The notes under the pieces are model-generated. The model was not told where the DNA came from. It worked only from the letters and a program-made list of their open reading frames with translations, and ran no database searches. Positions 44,245 to 52,424 of a DNA stretch of 64,000 nt are shown piece after piece. Made by a program: the position numbers and the translations under genes. Source of the stretch: Propionigenium maris DSM 9537 (lineage in GTDB: Bacteria > Fusobacteriota > Fusobacteriia > Fusobacteriales > Fusobacteriaceae); the NCBI RefSeq assembly GCF_027925155.1, contig NZ_BSDY01000007.1, positions 124,001-188,000 on the forward strand, written 5' to 3'. Within the stretch, counting starts at the first letter, position 1. Every line of letters starts with the position of its first letter.

Positions 44245-45426
44245 CTAAGCCTTTACAGGTTCCAGTTTATTTCCTGAAATTCTGTTAACTATAATTGAAA
44301 TTGCTCCGTCACCAGTTACATTACAAGCTGTTCCCAGGCTGTCCTGTGCAAGATATAAAGCTATCATAAGAGATGTCAGAGTTGGAGTAAATCCAAGCAT
44401 AGTTTCCAGTAGTCCCAGAGCTGCCATTACTGCTCCTCCCGGTACTCCTGGTGCTGCTACCATTGTAATTCCAAGCATAAGGATGAATCCAAAGATATTT
44501 CCAAATGTAATGGTAACTCCATTTAACATCATTACCGCTATAGCACAACTTACAAGGGTTATAGTACTTCCAGATAGGTGGATAGTTGCACACAGTGGCA
44601 CTGTAAAGTCTGCTATATCATTCTTTACTCCATTTTTAATTGTCTGCTGAAGAGTTACAGGAATTGCTGCTGCAGAGGACTGAGTTCCCACAGCTGTAAA
44701 GTATGCAGGTATCATATTCTTTACAAGCTTCACAGGACTTGCTCCTGCAAGAGTTCCTGCTGCTGTATACTGAAGAAGCACCATGATAATGTGTAGACTG
44801 AATATTATTATGAATACCTTGAAGAATACAGACATAATAGTCTCAACCTGTCCAGCATGAGCCATATTTGCAAAGATACCTGCAATATGGAATGGAAGCA
44901 TTGGGATTATCAGATTTTTTATTAACTTCTCTACAATACCTTGGAACTCCTTCATAACCTTCTTGATGCTGTCTCCCTCGGTAGCTGCTATACCAAGCCC
45001 TAAAGTAAAAGCCAGAAGAAGTGCTGTCATTACTCCCATAATTGGCGGCATATCTACATTAAAGTATCCGCTTAAAAGAGCATGCTCTGGATTAGAGGTA
45101 TCTGCTAACGACATAGATCCTGCTTTTAGAATCTTAGGGAAGATCGTGCTGTTAACAAAGAATGACATAGTCCCTGCAAATACAGTTGAAAGGTATGCGA
45201 TTAAAGCTGTAATTCCAAGAAGCTTTCCAGCTCCCTTTCCCAGGTCTCCTATTCCCGGAGCAACAAACCCTATTATTATAAGGGGTATCACAAATCCTAA
45301 AAAGTTTCCAAAAATTCCGTTAAATGTAGCCATCACCCTTACCAGGGGAATAAAATCTAACTTTCCTAACATTATACCAATAATAATCGCTATTATCAGT
45401 TTTGGTAATAGTCCTATCTTTTTCAT
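44245..45426 (-). CDS. Dicarboxylate/amino acid:cation symporter (DAACS/SDF family)
   Basis: 393 aa behind AGGAGGAAACAC, with eight or so membrane segments plus two re-entrant hairpins. HP1 carries the serine-rich motif GTQSSAAAIPVTL, TM7 region TIHLSGST, HP2 MVAAPGVPGGAVMAALGLL, and TM8 the substrate-binding TACNVTGDGAISIIV (N-x3-D). This is the GltP/GltPh fold, importing glutamate, aspartate, serine/threonine or C4-dicarboxylates with Na+ or H+. The GAPGVPGG form of HP2 leaves the substrate open. A periplasmic fumarate-type reductase is nearby, which could fit dicarboxylate use. Confidence 0.93.
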   Translation of the reverse strand: MKKIGLLPKLIIAIIIGIMLGKLDFIPLVRVMATFNGIFGNFLGFVIPLIIIGFVAPGIGDLGKGAGKLLGITALIAYLSTVFAGTMSFFVNSTIFPKILKAGSMSLADTSNPEHALLSGYFNVDMPPIMGVMTALLLAFTLGLGIAATEGDSIKKVMKEFQGIVEKLIKNLIIPMLPFHIAGIFANMAHAGQVETIMSVFFKVFIIIFSLHIIMVLLQYTAAGTLAGASPVKLVKNMIPAYFTAVGTQSSAAAIPVTLQQTIKNGVKNDIADFTVPLCATIHLSGSTITLVSCAIAVMMLNGVTITFGNIFGFILMLGITMVAAPGVPGGAVMAALGLLETMLGFTPTLTSLMIALYLAQDSLGTACNVTGDGAISIIVNRISGNKLEPVKA

Positions 45427-45461
45427 GTGTTTCCTCCTAAAATATAAATATTCTTGAATTT

Positions 45462-45490
45462 ACTATACACCATCTAAAAAAGATTTTCAA
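45462..45490 (-). promoter_or_regulatory. Promoter of the symporter gene
   Basis: Minus strand TTGAAA (45490-45485), 17-base spacer, TATAGT (45467-45462). Confidence 0.7.
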
Positions 45491-45630
45491 CCTATTTCGG
45501 TATTTTTATTTATTTTCAGAACAAAAAGCTTTTTAAAAGTTCATTTTGTCAAGTGTTGTAGGTTTGTGTTACACTCTTAATATTTTATCCTCTACATCCT
45601 CTTACCCCTGAAAACACTGAAGATACAATA

Positions 45631-45658
45631 AAAAAAGAGGAGATCTTAGGATCTCCTC
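45631..45658 (-). terminator. Orphan terminator downstream of a decayed gene
   Basis: GAGGAGATC, loop, GATCTCCTC: a perfect 9-bp stem with TCTTTTTTATTG on the minus strand. No intact gene precedes it; the pseudogene at 45904-46353 does. Confidence 0.85.
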
Positions 45659-45750
45659 GTGTACCGATATAAATTTTCTAAAAATTCAATAGGTTTTCTT
45701 ACTTATTTATCTTCCATTTAATTCTTTATCCTATAATCCTCTTCAAAACC

Positions 45751-45785
45751 CCAAGATAAAATATCTTGGCAAGGGAGCGCCCCTT
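45751..45785. other. Two adjacent small hairpins in noncoding DNA
   Basis: CCAAGATA/TATCTTGG (45751-45769, loop AAA) followed at once by AAGGG/CCCTT around AGCGC (45771-45785). They lie between the orphan terminator and the decayed gene. No known riboswitch was recognised. Confidence 0.4.
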
Positions 45786-45903
45786 AGGTCAACCTTTTTA
45801 ACCTTCAAATTTGAACTACTAATCTTTCTTTATTCATTCACTACTATAGATTAAAGTTTATTTTTGTAGTTAAAATGAAAAAGATATTAGCAGATATACT
45901 TTC

Positions 45904-46353
45904 CTATTCAACAGTCTTTAAAAAATTTTCTAAAGCAGAGGAAAAGACCTCAAGTGCACTTAATTTACTGGGTCTTAGATACTTATTGGAGACTTGGTAA
46001 CAATAATACTCTGGCTGGGAAACTGACAGCTCCGATATTTTTATAGGATGTATCCTAGCAAGAGCTCTTGCTATCCAAATGGTAACTATAGACCACTATT
46101 CTCCAGAATATAATATTGAAAACAGCAGGGAAATTGTATCAACTCTTGAATACTCCTCCCTATCCTCCTTCCACCAAAAGTTTCGCCAAACTGCATACTC
46201 AGATATACTAGCGAATAATATTTCATCTGATGGCTTCAAATCATAGGGATGAACTAGTTCAGGGTAGCTAGAACTTCCCAAGGAGATAACTACACCTCTT
46301 GCTTTGAATAAGGTTTTTACTATAATATTGGGATATTTAAAGGGGTAATCTTG
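45904..46353 (-). pseudogene. Decayed gene of unknown family
   Basis: The minus-strand frame reads coherently for about 150 codons (QDYPFKYPNIIVKTLFKARG..., SSSYPELVHPYDLKPSDE, SEYAVWRNFWWKED..., then WSIVTIWIARALARIHPI, SQPEYYCYQVSNKYLRPSKL) apart from one in-frame TAG at 46098-46096. There is no start codon with a ribosome binding site at the 5' end, so the N-terminus is also lost. A terminator remains downstream. Family not recognised. Confidence 0.55.
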
Positions 46354-46394
46354 TTAATGAAAAATGAGCTGAGATAGATATCTCAGCTCATCTG

Positions 46395-47714
46395 CTACTT
46401 CAAAACAGGAAAGTAGTCTCCATTTACCTCTATTAAAGCATCCAGTATCTCCCTGGCCTTATCCACCGAGGGTATCGTAGGGTTAAGGGTAAGAGCCTGA
46501 AGAGCTTTATTATAGGACCCCTCCATACACGCATCCACAGTTAGTTTTTCATAGGTATTCTGTGAATATATAAAGGCTCTGTAGAAGGGGGGAACCTCGA
46601 ACTTCTTTGATGCTCTGGCACCATGGGCATCGATTCTACCAAAGGTCTCTATAACCATATCGTCATCTAAGTTGGGGAAGGTGCCGTTGTTGACTACATT
46701 TACCATAAACCTCTCCCCGGTATTGTGAGCCACAGCTACAGCCTGATCCACAATAAAGTCTCCGTGGGCATCCAAGGTATGTTCAATGCCCTGAGTGGTT
46801 CCTGCACTTACCACCTTTTTACACTCCTCATAGATCCTTTTTCTTCTTCCGTCCATAACCTCATTGGCCCTTGTATAGTCGGGGTTATACTTCTTTACTA
46901 TCCTTTCAGGAAAGTAGTAGTACTGTATATATGTAAGGGGGATATACTCTGGGAAGGCCTTAACCCCCTCCCTTATATTGTTGAAGGTAGTTATCCACGA
47001 CTGATCCAGGTGTCCAAAATCCACCATCTTCATCTCCTCTCCTGATAGGAGGATCTCCCTCAGCTTAGGCAGAAGCTCCTCTCCCTCACTGTTTTTAATT
47101 GATGTATACCATCCAAAGTGGTTGAGACCAAAGTACTCAAAGGTAAGATCCCTGTGTTTATAATCAAGGGTAGCTGCCATTGCAAGCTCCTGAACTATGG
47201 GCATGTCACAGATAAAGAGAGATCTCGAATGGGGAACCTCCCTCCTCACAGCTTCAGCCAGAATAGGAAGGGGGTTGGAGTAGTTTATAATCCAGGCTTC
47301 TGGAGCTATCCTCTGGGCATCCCTTGTTATCTCCACCATCTCCCTTATTGTTCTCATGGCAAAGGCAAATCCACCTGGGCCGCAGGTTTCCTGACCTACA
47401 AGCCCGTGCTCCAGAGAGATCTTTTCATCCATCTCCCTCATCTCCAGTCCCCCTGTTCTTATCTGGGTAAAGATGAAGTCTGCCCCTCTAAAGGACTCCT
47501 CCCTATCTGTTGTCCAGTGAACCTGAGCATCATACTCCTCATCCTGAAAAAGGATAGACAGGTAGTTCACCATAAGCTCTAACTTTTCACTGTCCACATC
47601 CTGAAGAACAAGCTTCTTCAGAGGAAGTCTTTCCCTTCTGTTCATAAGGGACCTCACTATCCCCGGAGTATAGGAGGATGCTCCTCCAACTATCGTTACA
47701 ATATATTCCTTCAT
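46395..47714 (-). CDS. GH4 6-phospho-alpha-glucosidase-like enzyme (GlvA/MalH group)
   Basis: 439 aa. NAD+- and Mn2+-dependent glycosidase of family GH4: N-terminal nucleotide loop VTIVGGASSYTPGIV, VGQETCGPGGFAFAMR, metal-cysteine motif FICDMPI and GLNHFGWYTS. CDMP (rather than CNVP) and the GQETCGPGG form are features of the 6-phospho-alpha-glucosidase branch (maltose-6'-phosphate hydrolysis), as in B. subtilis GlvA. Its ATG shares one base with the TAA of the upstream GH4 gene (TAATG), so translation is coupled. No PTS transporter is adjacent. Confidence 0.88.
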   Translation of the reverse strand: MKEYIVTIVGGASSYTPGIVRSLMNRRERLPLKKLVLQDVDSEKLELMVNYLSILFQDEEYDAQVHWTTDREESFRGADFIFTQIRTGGLEMREMDEKISLEHGLVGQETCGPGGFAFAMRTIREMVEITRDAQRIAPEAWIINYSNPLPILAEAVRREVPHSRSLFICDMPIVQELAMAATLDYKHRDLTFEYFGLNHFGWYTSIKNSEGEELLPKLREILLSGEEMKMVDFGHLDQSWITTFNNIREGVKAFPEYIPLTYIQYYYFPERIVKKYNPDYTRANEVMDGRRKRIYEECKKVVSAGTTQGIEHTLDAHGDFIVDQAVAVAHNTGERFMVNVVNNGTFPNLDDDMVIETFGRIDAHGARASKKFEVPPFYRAFIYSQNTYEKLTVDACMEGSYNKALQALTLNPTIPSVDKAREILDALIEVNGDYFPVLK

Positions 47715-49048
47715 TACACTTCCCCCTTGGATTTAAAGGTGTTAAAAAAATTCGGCAGGTACTCCCTGTGGGAGGTCAGCATCTCCTCCAGGATAATCCT
47801 TCCCACCCTGTCCGACGGGATCAGGGGGTTGACATTGAGAGCTGTTAGAGCCTTTACCCTATCACCGCTCACTGCAGCATCTGCTGTGAGCCTCTCAAAG
47901 GTCTTTATCTGCCTCACTATTCCTATGACCTCCTCTGGTAGCTCCCCTACAGTAAGAGGTCTCGGTCCCTCCTTTGTGATAACAGAGCTCACCTCTACAG
48001 CACAGTCGTAGGGAAGGTTTGCCACTGCTCCCCTGTTGTGGGTATTTACAACCTGGATATCCCCCCTGTCATTGTAGATGGATGAGATAAGCTCACAGGC
48101 AGCATCACTGTAGTAGGCTCCCCCCCTCTCCTCCAGCTGCTTTGGTTTCGTCTTAAGCTTGGGATCCCTGTAGAGTTCGAAGAGTTCCCTCTCCAGCTCC
48201 TTTACCACCTCTGCTCTGGTTCCATTATTTTCAAAGTTTTTCAGATCCTTTTCCAGCATATCCCCATGCTTCCAGTAATATCTCAGATAGGGACAGGGCA
48301 TAACATCCAGCCCCCTTATAAAATCAGGATCCCATGGCTCTGCCATTATATTGGCCATGGATATATGGGCGTCTGGCCTCTGGAGGGCATCCATAGCCTT
48401 CCCTCTTATGTCCCTACCATCCAGGTAGAAGTTCAGCCCGAAAACCATATGGTTCAGGCCGGCAAAATCCACCCTCAGCCTCTCAGGATCTACATCCAGC
48501 AGTTGGCTGAGGCCCATATGCATCCCCAAAGGAACATTACACAGACCTATAAACCTTTTAAAATCAGTGTGCCTAAGTACTGCCTCAGTGATCATACCTG
48601 CAGGGTTGGTAAAGTTTATAAGCCAGGCCTCTGGGCACAACTCCTCTATATCCCTTATTATGTCAAGGATTACAGGTATGGTCCTAAGCCCCTTAAAGAA
48701 TCCTCCCGCTCCATTGGTTTCCTGCCCCAGTACCCTGTGGGAGAGGGGTATCCTCTCATCCTTTATCCTGGCATCCAGTAATCCCACCCTCAGCTGGGTA
48801 GTTACAAAGTCTGCCCCCATTAAAGCCTCCCTTCTGTCCAGGGTCACCTTTATCTCCATGGGAACTCCCGCTTCCTCTACCATCCTTTTTGCCAGGGCTC
48901 CGATCACTTCAAGCTTCTCTCTTCCCTCCTCAATATCCACAAGCCACAGCTCCCTAACGGGAAGTTCATGATACCTCTTTATAAATCCCTCTATAAGTTC
49001 CGGGGTATAGCTGGATCCCCCTCCAATAGTCACTACCTTAATTCCCAT
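47714..49048 (-). CDS. GH4 6-phospho-beta-glucosidase-like enzyme (CelF/LicH group)
   Basis: 444 aa behind AAAAGGAGGTTATT. GH4 motifs: VVTIGGGSSYTPELIEGF, VGLLDARIKDERIPL, GQETNGAGGFFKGLRTIPV, the metal-binding cysteine in LCNVPLGMHMGL and FAGLNHMVFGL. The CNVP form and GAGGFF are typical of the beta branch (cellobiose- or aryl-beta-glucoside-6-phosphates). First gene of a two-gene operon, divergent from a GntR/UTRA regulator and preceded by a consensus promoter and operator. An alpha and a beta GH4 enzyme in one operon suggests mixed disaccharide phosphate use. Confidence 0.9.
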   Translation of the reverse strand: MGIKVVTIGGGSSYTPELIEGFIKRYHELPVRELWLVDIEEGREKLEVIGALAKRMVEEAGVPMEIKVTLDRREALMGADFVTTQLRVGLLDARIKDERIPLSHRVLGQETNGAGGFFKGLRTIPVILDIIRDIEELCPEAWLINFTNPAGMITEAVLRHTDFKRFIGLCNVPLGMHMGLSQLLDVDPERLRVDFAGLNHMVFGLNFYLDGRDIRGKAMDALQRPDAHISMANIMAEPWDPDFIRGLDVMPCPYLRYYWKHGDMLEKDLKNFENNGTRAEVVKELERELFELYRDPKLKTKPKQLEERGGAYYSDAACELISSIYNDRGDIQVVNTHNRGAVANLPYDCAVEVSSVITKEGPRPLTVGELPEEVIGIVRQIKTFERLTADAAVSGDRVKALTALNVNPLIPSDRVGRIILEEMLTSHREYLPNFFNTFKSKGEV

Positions 49049-49068
49049 AATAACCTCCTTTTTTCAAC

Positions 49069-49126
49069 TTGTATACACAACTATATAAGTTTTCATAATT
49101 ATATTTATTTATCCTCCCCTTGTCAA
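49069..49126 (-). promoter_or_regulatory. GH4 operon promoter with GntR operator
   Basis: Minus strand -35 TTGACA (49126-49121), 17-base spacer, -10 TATAAT (49103-49098): full consensus. The operator TTGTATACACAA at 49069-49080 lies just past the expected start site. The same 12-mer recurs at 49196. Confidence 0.85.
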
Positions 49127-49156
49127 GGTTTTTTTAAGGATATAACCTCAATTGAG

Positions 49157-49207
49157 TTAACATTTCCCATTAAATCTGATATAATCTATTAAAAGTTGTA
49201 TACACAA
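49157..49207 (+). promoter_or_regulatory. GntR gene promoter with matching operator
   Basis: -35 TTAACA (49157-49162), 17-base spacer, -10 TATAAT (49180-49185), then TTGTATACACAA at 49196-49207 between the start site and the ribosome binding site. TreR-type UTRA regulators bind similar TTGTATATACAA sites, so autoregulation plus control of the GH4 operon is likely. Confidence 0.85.
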
Positions 49208-49216
49208 GGAGAGGTT

Positions 49217-49948
49217 ATGATAGATAAGAATTCAGATAGAGCTGTATACCTTCAGATAGCTGACGGGATAAAGAAGAGGATAGACAGGGGGGAGATCACC
49301 GATGGTGCCCTTATAGAATCTGAAAACAAGCTGGCTGAAGCTAATGGGGTCTCAAGGCTTACAGCGAGAAGAGCTACAGACCACCTGGTTAACCAGGGAT
49401 ATCTCTACAGGGTAAGGGGGAAGGGAACCTTTGTAGCCAAGAGGGAGAAGATAAACTATGCTCCCCAGAAACTCCACGGGTTTACAGAGGAGATCCTAAA
49501 TCTCAATATGACTCCCAGAAACTTAGTAGTGGAGTTTAAGATAATGAAGGCTACCGAGGAGGTTGCTGAAAAACTTAAGACAACAGTTGGTGAGATGGTT
49601 TACTATGTGGTCAGGGTGAGGTGCGCCGACGATGAGCCCCTCATCCTGGAGAAATCCTACCTGCCCATGGGTCTTCTTCCAGAGCTCAATATCTCCATAT
49701 TGAAGGGGTCCAAGTATGCCTATGTAGAAGAGTATACTGGAAAACAGATCTCTGAGAGCATCCAGGAGATAGGAGCCTCCCTTGCTGGGGAGGAGGAGAA
49801 AAGGCACCTCAGACTTCAGGGGGAGGAACCCCTTCTGAGGATAGACAATCAGGCCTTCTTAGAGGACGGGACAGTTTTCGAGTACTCCACAGCCTACTTT
49901 AAGAGCAGCAAATATAAGTTTGTCCAGAGGGCCCAGAGGGTGAGGTAG
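49217..49948 (+). CDS. GntR-family regulator with UTRA domain
   Basis: 243 aa from ATG 49217 behind AAGGAGAGGTT; an in-frame upstream start overlaps the operator and is rejected. Winged helix at about residues 8-75 (YLQIADGIKKRIDRGEITDG, ENKLAEANGVSRLTARRATD, GYLYRVRGKGTFVA) and a UTRA effector domain at about 90-240 (PLILEKSYLPMGLLPEL, ESIQEIGASLAGEEE, LLRIDNQAFLEDGTVFEYSTAYF). HutC/TreR subfamily members sense sugar phosphates or related metabolites. Context points to a disaccharide phosphate as inducer. Confidence 0.93.
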   Translation: MIDKNSDRAVYLQIADGIKKRIDRGEITDGALIESENKLAEANGVSRLTARRATDHLVNQGYLYRVRGKGTFVAKREKINYAPQKLHGFTEEILNLNMTPRNLVVEFKIMKATEEVAEKLKTTVGEMVYYVVRVRCADDEPLILEKSYLPMGLLPELNISILKGSKYAYVEEYTGKQISESIQEIGASLAGEEEKRHLRLQGEEPLLRIDNQAFLEDGTVFEYSTAYFKSSKYKFVQRAQRVR

Positions 49949-50030
49949 GGTCCTCCAATTTGCAGCCTGTGCAACAGATTTTCTTCCCCTGAGGTTATAT
50001 AATAGAGATAAGTCCTAGGGGAGGTGGATT

Positions 50031-50141
50031 ATGGGAAGATTTGTTGTAGATCTGTGTATAGCAGTGGGAGTGGTAGTTGCAGTGGAGGTGCTTATTCACC
50101 TTTTGGTAATTTCAAGGGCTCTTTTTTCACCTGGAAATTAA
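50031..50141 (+). CDS. 36-aa single-span membrane protein
   Basis: ATG 50031 follows TAGGGGAGGTGGATT and has a TATAAT box at 49998-50003. The peptide is a short amphipathic start (MGRFVVDLC), a hydrophobic helix (IAVGVVVAVEVLIHLLVIS) and a polar tail RALFSPGN. A strong terminator follows 17 bases after the stop, so it is a self-contained transcription unit. Family not recognised; it might be a small membrane regulator or a type I toxin-like peptide. Confidence 0.7.
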   Translation: MGRFVVDLCIAVGVVVAVEVLIHLLVISRALFSPGN

Positions 50142-50157
50142 GAGAATAAGTTTAACT

Positions 50158-50184
50158 GGAAGGGAGGGTTCCCTTCCTTTTTTC
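50158..50184 (+). terminator. Terminator of the 36-aa gene
   Basis: GGAAGGGA / TCCCTTCC with a GGGT loop followed by TTTTTT. Confidence 0.9.
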
Positions 50185-50185
50185 G

Positions 50186-50275
50186 TTGTTAGGGAAGGCA
50201 TTGAATTTATTAAAAAATTATGTAAAGCAATGGAGCTTCCAGGTGACTATTGGAGTGCAAGGTCAAGTTACCTTT
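50186..50275 (-). repeat. Dispersed ~90-bp intergenic repeat, diverged copy F
   Basis: On the minus strand: head AAGGT-AACTTG-ACCTT, then actccaatagtcacctggaa, then TTTTTTAATAAATTCAATGC / CTTCCCTAACAACG abutting the terminator at 50184. Base identity is lower, but spacing and tail agree with the other five copies and the head still pairs. Confidence 0.65.
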
Positions 50276-50329
50276 CATTTTCAAGGATTTTCTACCTTAC
50301 CCTTGAATGGTTAATAGAGGGGGTGAGAG

Positions 50330-50746
50330 ATGGTGAGAAGGATTCTGATATTATCTGCAGTACTTATTTTGAGCTTGGATCTGTTCCCATTTACTATAAG
50401 GGTCAGGGGAATAGAGGACAGGGGAGCTCCCATCTACCTCCTTGTATTTGCCGCTGAGGAGGGTTTTCCCGATGACAGGGAAGGGGGAGTCTTTAGCTAT
50501 ATGGCTACCCCTGCTGAAGCTGAAGGCGGCATAGAGATCCCCCTAGAGGAGGGAAGGTATGCTGTCACCCTTTTCCAGGATATCAACGGAGACTCTCGGT
50601 TGAACAAGTGGTTTTTCGGAAAGCCCAGGGAGCCCTATGGGGTCTCAGGAGCCAGAAGAAGACCCCTGAGAAGTCCAAATTTCGAGAACAGTTGTATTAA
50701 TTTTAAGTCAGGTAAAACTTTTTATATCGAACTTTGGCAACCATAA
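50330..50746 (+). CDS. Secreted DUF2141-like protein
   Basis: 138 aa; the start follows GAGGGGGTGAGAG (GTG 50333 is an alternative). Signal peptide of about 20 residues (RRILILSAVLILSLDLFPF). The mature part matches DUF2141: IEIPLEEGRYAVTLFQDINGDSRLNKWFFGKPREPYGVSG, with the conserved D-N-G and P-x-E-x-Y-G-x-S stretches. Beta-sandwich periplasmic protein of unknown function. Confidence 0.82.
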   Translation: MVRRILILSAVLILSLDLFPFTIRVRGIEDRGAPIYLLVFAAEEGFPDDREGGVFSYMATPAEAEGGIEIPLEEGRYAVTLFQDINGDSRLNKWFFGKPREPYGVSGARRRPLRSPNFENSCINFKSGKTFYIELWQP

Positions 50747-50972
50747 ATAAAATTTATTTTACATTTTTTTATAATATTTTTTAGGGGTAATATACCATTT
50801 TTTTACTTAATTTACACTGAACTTTTTTTAAAATTATTCTCTTTTAAAGACCAGTTTCTTCTGAATTCAGACTGAAGGTGGTTTCTTTTGGAACTGGTAC
50901 CATGTTTTTTCGATTTGCGAACTGAAAACGTTGTTTTTGTACTTTTAGAGAACTGTTGACCTTTTAACACTG

Positions 50973-51002
50973 TTGACAAATTCAAAAATAATGGAGTATA
51001 TA
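50973..51002 (+). promoter_or_regulatory. Promoter of the DUF819 gene in a 300-base AT-rich gap
   Basis: TTGACA (50973-50978), 18-base spacer, TATATA (50997-51002). The upstream part of the gap (50747-50972) contains three GAACTG copies (near 50899, 50919 and 50950) and no ORF. Confidence 0.6.
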
Positions 51003-51048
51003 AATTGGTAAGCCAAGAAATTTTATTTTTTAGAGGGGGTATTTTTAT

Positions 51049-52236
51049 ATGATAACTGGTGGGTTTTCCTTTATTGCTTTTCTTCTATGTTTTGCAGCTG
51101 GGGTGTTCTTCATAGAGGAAAAGACAAAGTCTAAATTTTTTGAGTATGTTCCTCCACTTGTAATTATCTACTTTGGAGCTATGCTTATGTCTACATTTGG
51201 TGTATGGAGCCTTTCCATCGACGGAGTAAAGACTGGTGCAGGGGTGGCAAGAAATGCCCTTAGAGGTGCTATCCTTCCGTCAATGATCTTCCTTATGCTG
51301 TTAAAGTGCGATATGAGAAATATTATGAAGTTGGGACCTAAGATGCTGGTTGCTTTCTTCTCAGCTACAGCAAGTATAGTCAGTGGATTTGTAGTTGCAT
51401 TTATGATCTTTAAGAATGGTCTGGCTGAAAACTCGTGGCAGGCTTTTGGAGCTCTTGCTGGTTCATGGACTGGAGGTACTCAGAACATGGTAGCCGTACA
51501 GCAGGCTCTTAACCTTAACGATGCCGGAATGGGATATACACTCCTTATAGATTCCATCAACTACTCCATATGGATTATGATGCTTCTATTCTTTGTTTCA
51601 ACTATGAGTATCGTTAAGAAGTTTAACCTGTTTAATAAAGCCGATACATCTGTGGTAGAGGATATCAGCAGAAAGCTGGCTGACCTGGATAAGGAGGGAA
51701 GAAAGGACGTTACCTTCTTAGATCTCTTTGGACTTCTGGCTCTCGCCCTTGGTTCTGGAGCTTTCTTTACATGGGTAGCAGACTTCCTGCCTCAGACTCA
51801 GTTCCTAACAAGCACTACATGGATGATTCTTTTAGCTACTGTTGCTGGTATTATTGGAGCTATGACTCCGCTAGGTCACGTTCCTGGATCAAAGCAGCTT
51901 TCTAACATCATGCTCTACACTACTGTAGCTCTGATAGCTTCCAGTGCTAACTTTGCTGAGCTTACAGAGGCTCCTGTCTATATCCTTGCTGGATTTGTTA
52001 TCCTTGGAGTTCATGCTCTTGTTATGCTTATCCTTGCAAAGGCCTTCAAGATCGACCTCTTCACATGCTGTATAGCTAGTTGTGCAAATATCGGTGGAGT
52101 AGCAAGTTCACCAATCATTGCCGGTGCCTATAATGAGGCTCTTGTTCCTGTTGGAGTTTTAATGGGAATGCTGGGAGCTATAATCGGTACTGGAGCCGGT
52201 CTGGGAGTAGCTAAGATACTATTTATGCTTACATAG
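51049..52236 (+). CDS. DUF819-family integral membrane protein (putative transporter)
   Basis: 395 aa behind AGAGGGGGTATTTTTAT, with ten or so membrane helices. DUF819/YjcL features: two inverted halves with WQAFGALAGSWTGGTQNMVAVQQAL in the first and CIASCANIGGVASSPIIAGAYNEALVPVGVLMGMLGAIIG in the second. The GG-T and GG-x-x-S-S-P loops of the two halves resemble substrate-site re-entrant loops. Homologues are proposed transporters for peptides or small organic molecules. It is a single gene with its own promoter and terminator. Confidence 0.9.
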   Translation: MITGGFSFIAFLLCFAAGVFFIEEKTKSKFFEYVPPLVIIYFGAMLMSTFGVWSLSIDGVKTGAGVARNALRGAILPSMIFLMLLKCDMRNIMKLGPKMLVAFFSATASIVSGFVVAFMIFKNGLAENSWQAFGALAGSWTGGTQNMVAVQQALNLNDAGMGYTLLIDSINYSIWIMMLLFFVSTMSIVKKFNLFNKADTSVVEDISRKLADLDKEGRKDVTFLDLFGLLALALGSGAFFTWVADFLPQTQFLTSTTWMILLATVAGIIGAMTPLGHVPGSKQLSNIMLYTTVALIASSANFAELTEAPVYILAGFVILGVHALVMLILAKAFKIDLFTCCIASCANIGGVASSPIIAGAYNEALVPVGVLMGMLGAIIGTGAGLGVAKILFMLT

Positions 52237-52251
52237 TCTTAATTGACACTG

Positions 52252-52281
52252 GGGCAGTAGGGATACCTCCTGTCCTTTTTT
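52252..52281 (+). terminator. Intrinsic terminator after the DUF819 gene
   Basis: GGCAGTAGG / CCTCCTGTCC stem with one mismatch, loop GATA, then TTTTTT. Confidence 0.8.
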
Positions 52282-52318
52282 CATTTCCACCAAATAGATG
52301 ATAGTTCTAAAACCTTTC

Positions 52319-52336
52319 AGTGTCGCCGGCGCCACT
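52319..52336. promoter_or_regulatory. GC-rich palindrome in an AT-rich gap
   Basis: AGTGTCGCCGGCGCCACT is self-complementary except for one pair, and all-GC at its centre, while flanking DNA is AT-rich. It lies about 85 bases upstream of the SRPBCC gene and is a candidate operator. Confidence 0.5.
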
Positions 52337-52424
52337 AAACTTTTCTCTTTAAAAAAAGGAATAGTTGCAAATTAAAAGAAAAGTTTAGTATAGGGACAGA
52401 TTATTATAGAAAGGAGGAGAGTAA

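Noticed and set aside
45751-45785. Riboswitch at the paired hairpins
   Set aside because: The sequence does not fit fluoride, c-di-GMP, glycine, SAM or TPP patterns known to me, and no intact gene lies downstream on either strand within reach.
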